Under the pieces are notes generated by a model. The model was not told where the DNA came from. It ran no database searches and was given only the letters and a program-made list of their open reading frames with translations. From Woeseiaceae bacterium (GTDB taxonomy: Bacteria; Pseudomonadota; Gammaproteobacteria; Steroidobacterales; Woeseiaceae), in the NCBI GenBank assembly GCA_013001045.1, contig JABDNG010000036.1, forward strand, positions 17,526 through 81,525: a DNA stretch of 64,000 nucleotides. Reading direction: 5' to 3'. The position numbers and the translations under genes were made by a program. Shown here one piece after another: positions 62,578-64,000 of the stretch. The stretch's first letter is position 1. Every line of letters begins with the position of its first letter.

Positions 62578-64000
62578 CTAGAGGGCAGACTTGAATATGA
62601 AGGAACTCGAGGAGTTCTGGAGGAATCTCTCTTCGAATTCTTCGGCGGGAAGCGGCTTGCTGAACAAGAATCCCTGGACCTCATCACAATCATGTGAGCG
62701 CAGGAAATCCACATGTTCCTGCGTTTCAACACCTTCGGCGATCACAGTCAGTCCAAGTTGGCGCGCCATCGCAATTATCGCGGCACAGATCGTCGCACCA
62801 TCATTACTCGCTTCCGAATCCAAGACAAATGACCGGTCTATCTTCAAGGCATCAATCGGGAATCGTGTCAGGTAGCTAAGCGACGAGTAACCCGTGCCGA
62901 AGTCATCGATCGCCAGCGTGATTCCTGTGCTCTTCAGGTATTCGAGCGTTGCGATTGTCTTTTCAACATCGCGCATAAGAATACTCTCAGTGAGTTCAAG
63001 TTGCAGCAGACTGGGTTTGGCCCCTGCCTCGAACAACGCTTTCATAATCGTCTGCTGCAGGTCGCTTTGATAAAATTGCTGGCTCGAGACATTCACTGCG
63101 ATGCGGGTCGACCGATCGTATTGTTGTTGCCAGTCGCGCGCCTGCTTGCAGGCCGTCCTTAGCACCCAATCGCCCAGCGGTACGATTTGCCCGCTAGTCT
63201 CGGCCATCGGGATGAACCGCGACGGCGGAACGTAATTGCCATCCTCATCCCGCCAGCGAACCAGCGCTTCTGCGCCGACGAGTCTACCGGTATTAAGATC
63301 GAGCTTCGGCTGATAATGAAGTTCGAGGATATCGTTTTCGAGCGCTTTGCGTAAATCGTGCTCGAGCGCGAGCCCATGCAGTGTGCGCACGGCCAGCGTC
63401 CCCGAATAAAAACGAATTTTGTCCCTGCCGGCGTCCTTCGCCTGATACATTGCGACATCCGCATTTTTCAACAAGTCCTCAACATTTTCTGCGTCGTCAG
63501 GATAAATCGAGATACCGATACTCGGCGTGACAACAAACTCATGCGCCTCGAATGGCACTGGTTTTCGCAATGAGTCACCGATCCTTTCTGCAATGCCTGC
63601 GAGTATATCGTCGTTCTCAAATTCGCTAATCGCACAAGCAAACTCATCGCCACCCAGCCGCGCAATGCCAGCCGCGATTGAATTTGCCGAATCGCTCGTA
63701 TGTCGGCTTCGCACAGAATTAGACAGACGTTCTGCGATCGAAGTAATGACGCCGTCACCGATGGTGTGCCCAAGCGTGTCATTTATCCGCTTGAAATTAT
63801 CGAGATCGAAATAGAGAACAGCAACCCGGCTGCCAGACTTGTCTGCTTCTTCGATCATGCCGCTTAGCTGCAAACGAAATGCCTGCCGATTCGGCAGTCC
63901 TGTAAGTTCATCGTACCTCGCCTGATACTCGAGCTGCGCCGTAAGCTTCGTCGCCTCGGTCACGTCCTGAACCTGCAATACGCTGTATTGAAACTCGCCG
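62578..64000 (-). CDS. GGDEF/EAL protein (5' end outside window; PAS/PAC-like residues read into window edge)
   Basis: IARLGGDEFACAIS, VGAEALVRWRDEDGNYVPPSRFIPMAE, AIDDFGTGYSSLSYL; frame stays open to window end. Confidence 0.93.
   Translation of the reverse strand, partial: GEFQYSVLQVQDVTEATKLTAQLEYQARYDELTGLPNRQAFRLQLSGMIEEADKSGSRVAVLYFDLDNFKRINDTLGHTIGDGVITSIAERLSNSVRSRHTSDSANSIAAGIARLGGDEFACAISEFENDDILAGIAERIGDSLRKPVPFEAHEFVVTPSIGISIYPDDAENVEDLLKNADVAMYQAKDAGRDKIRFYSGTLAVRTLHGLALEHDLRKALENDILELHYQPKLDLNTGRLVGAEALVRWRDEDGNYVPPSRFIPMAETSGQIVPLGDWVLRTACKQARDWQQQYDRSTRIAVNVSSQQFYQSDLQQTIMKALFEAGAKPSLLQLELTESILMRDVEKTIATLEYLKSTGITLAIDDFGTGYSSLSYLTRFPIDALKIDRSFVLDSEASNDGATICAAIIAMARQLGLTVIAEGVETQEHVDFLRSHDCDEVQGFLFSKPLPAEEFEERFLQNSSSSFIFKSAL

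Overview
This 64 kb window looks like a chromosomal segment from a marine-type gammaproteobacterium; the taxon is inferred from gene content and synteny only. It is densely coding. I saw no convincing rRNA, tRNA, CRISPR array, transposase or prophage genes. Housekeeping blocks: purM(partial)-purN, dcd, mrp/apbC, metG, a complete rnfABCDGE operon with nth, the pyruvate dehydrogenase operon aceE-aceF-lpdA (minus strand), an M17 aminopeptidase with rnt, grxD, and nadC. Accessory blocks: (1) a cytosolic HEAT-repeat/Ser-Thr kinase followed directly by two PilT-type ATPases (3370-7978); (2) an hvfB-hvfC-hvfX-like RiPP maturation operon with no adjacent precursor gene (16184-18314); (3) a complete Tad/Flp pilus locus (33571-47733) with a divergent AraC-type response regulator, an extra AAA+ ATPase, tandem TadG-like paralogues and an intrinsic terminator just after the flp pilin; (4) two GGDEF/EAL proteins; (5) an IorAB-type molybdenum hydroxylase; (6) a tryptophanase-type beta-eliminating lyase next to an ORF resembling an isolated C-terminal piece of pyruvate:flavodoxin oxidoreductase. 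The best candidates for follow-up are the HEAT-kinase/PilT/PilT cluster, the precursor-less Hvf operon, and the Tad locus extras. All family assignments come from reading the translations; no database search was run.
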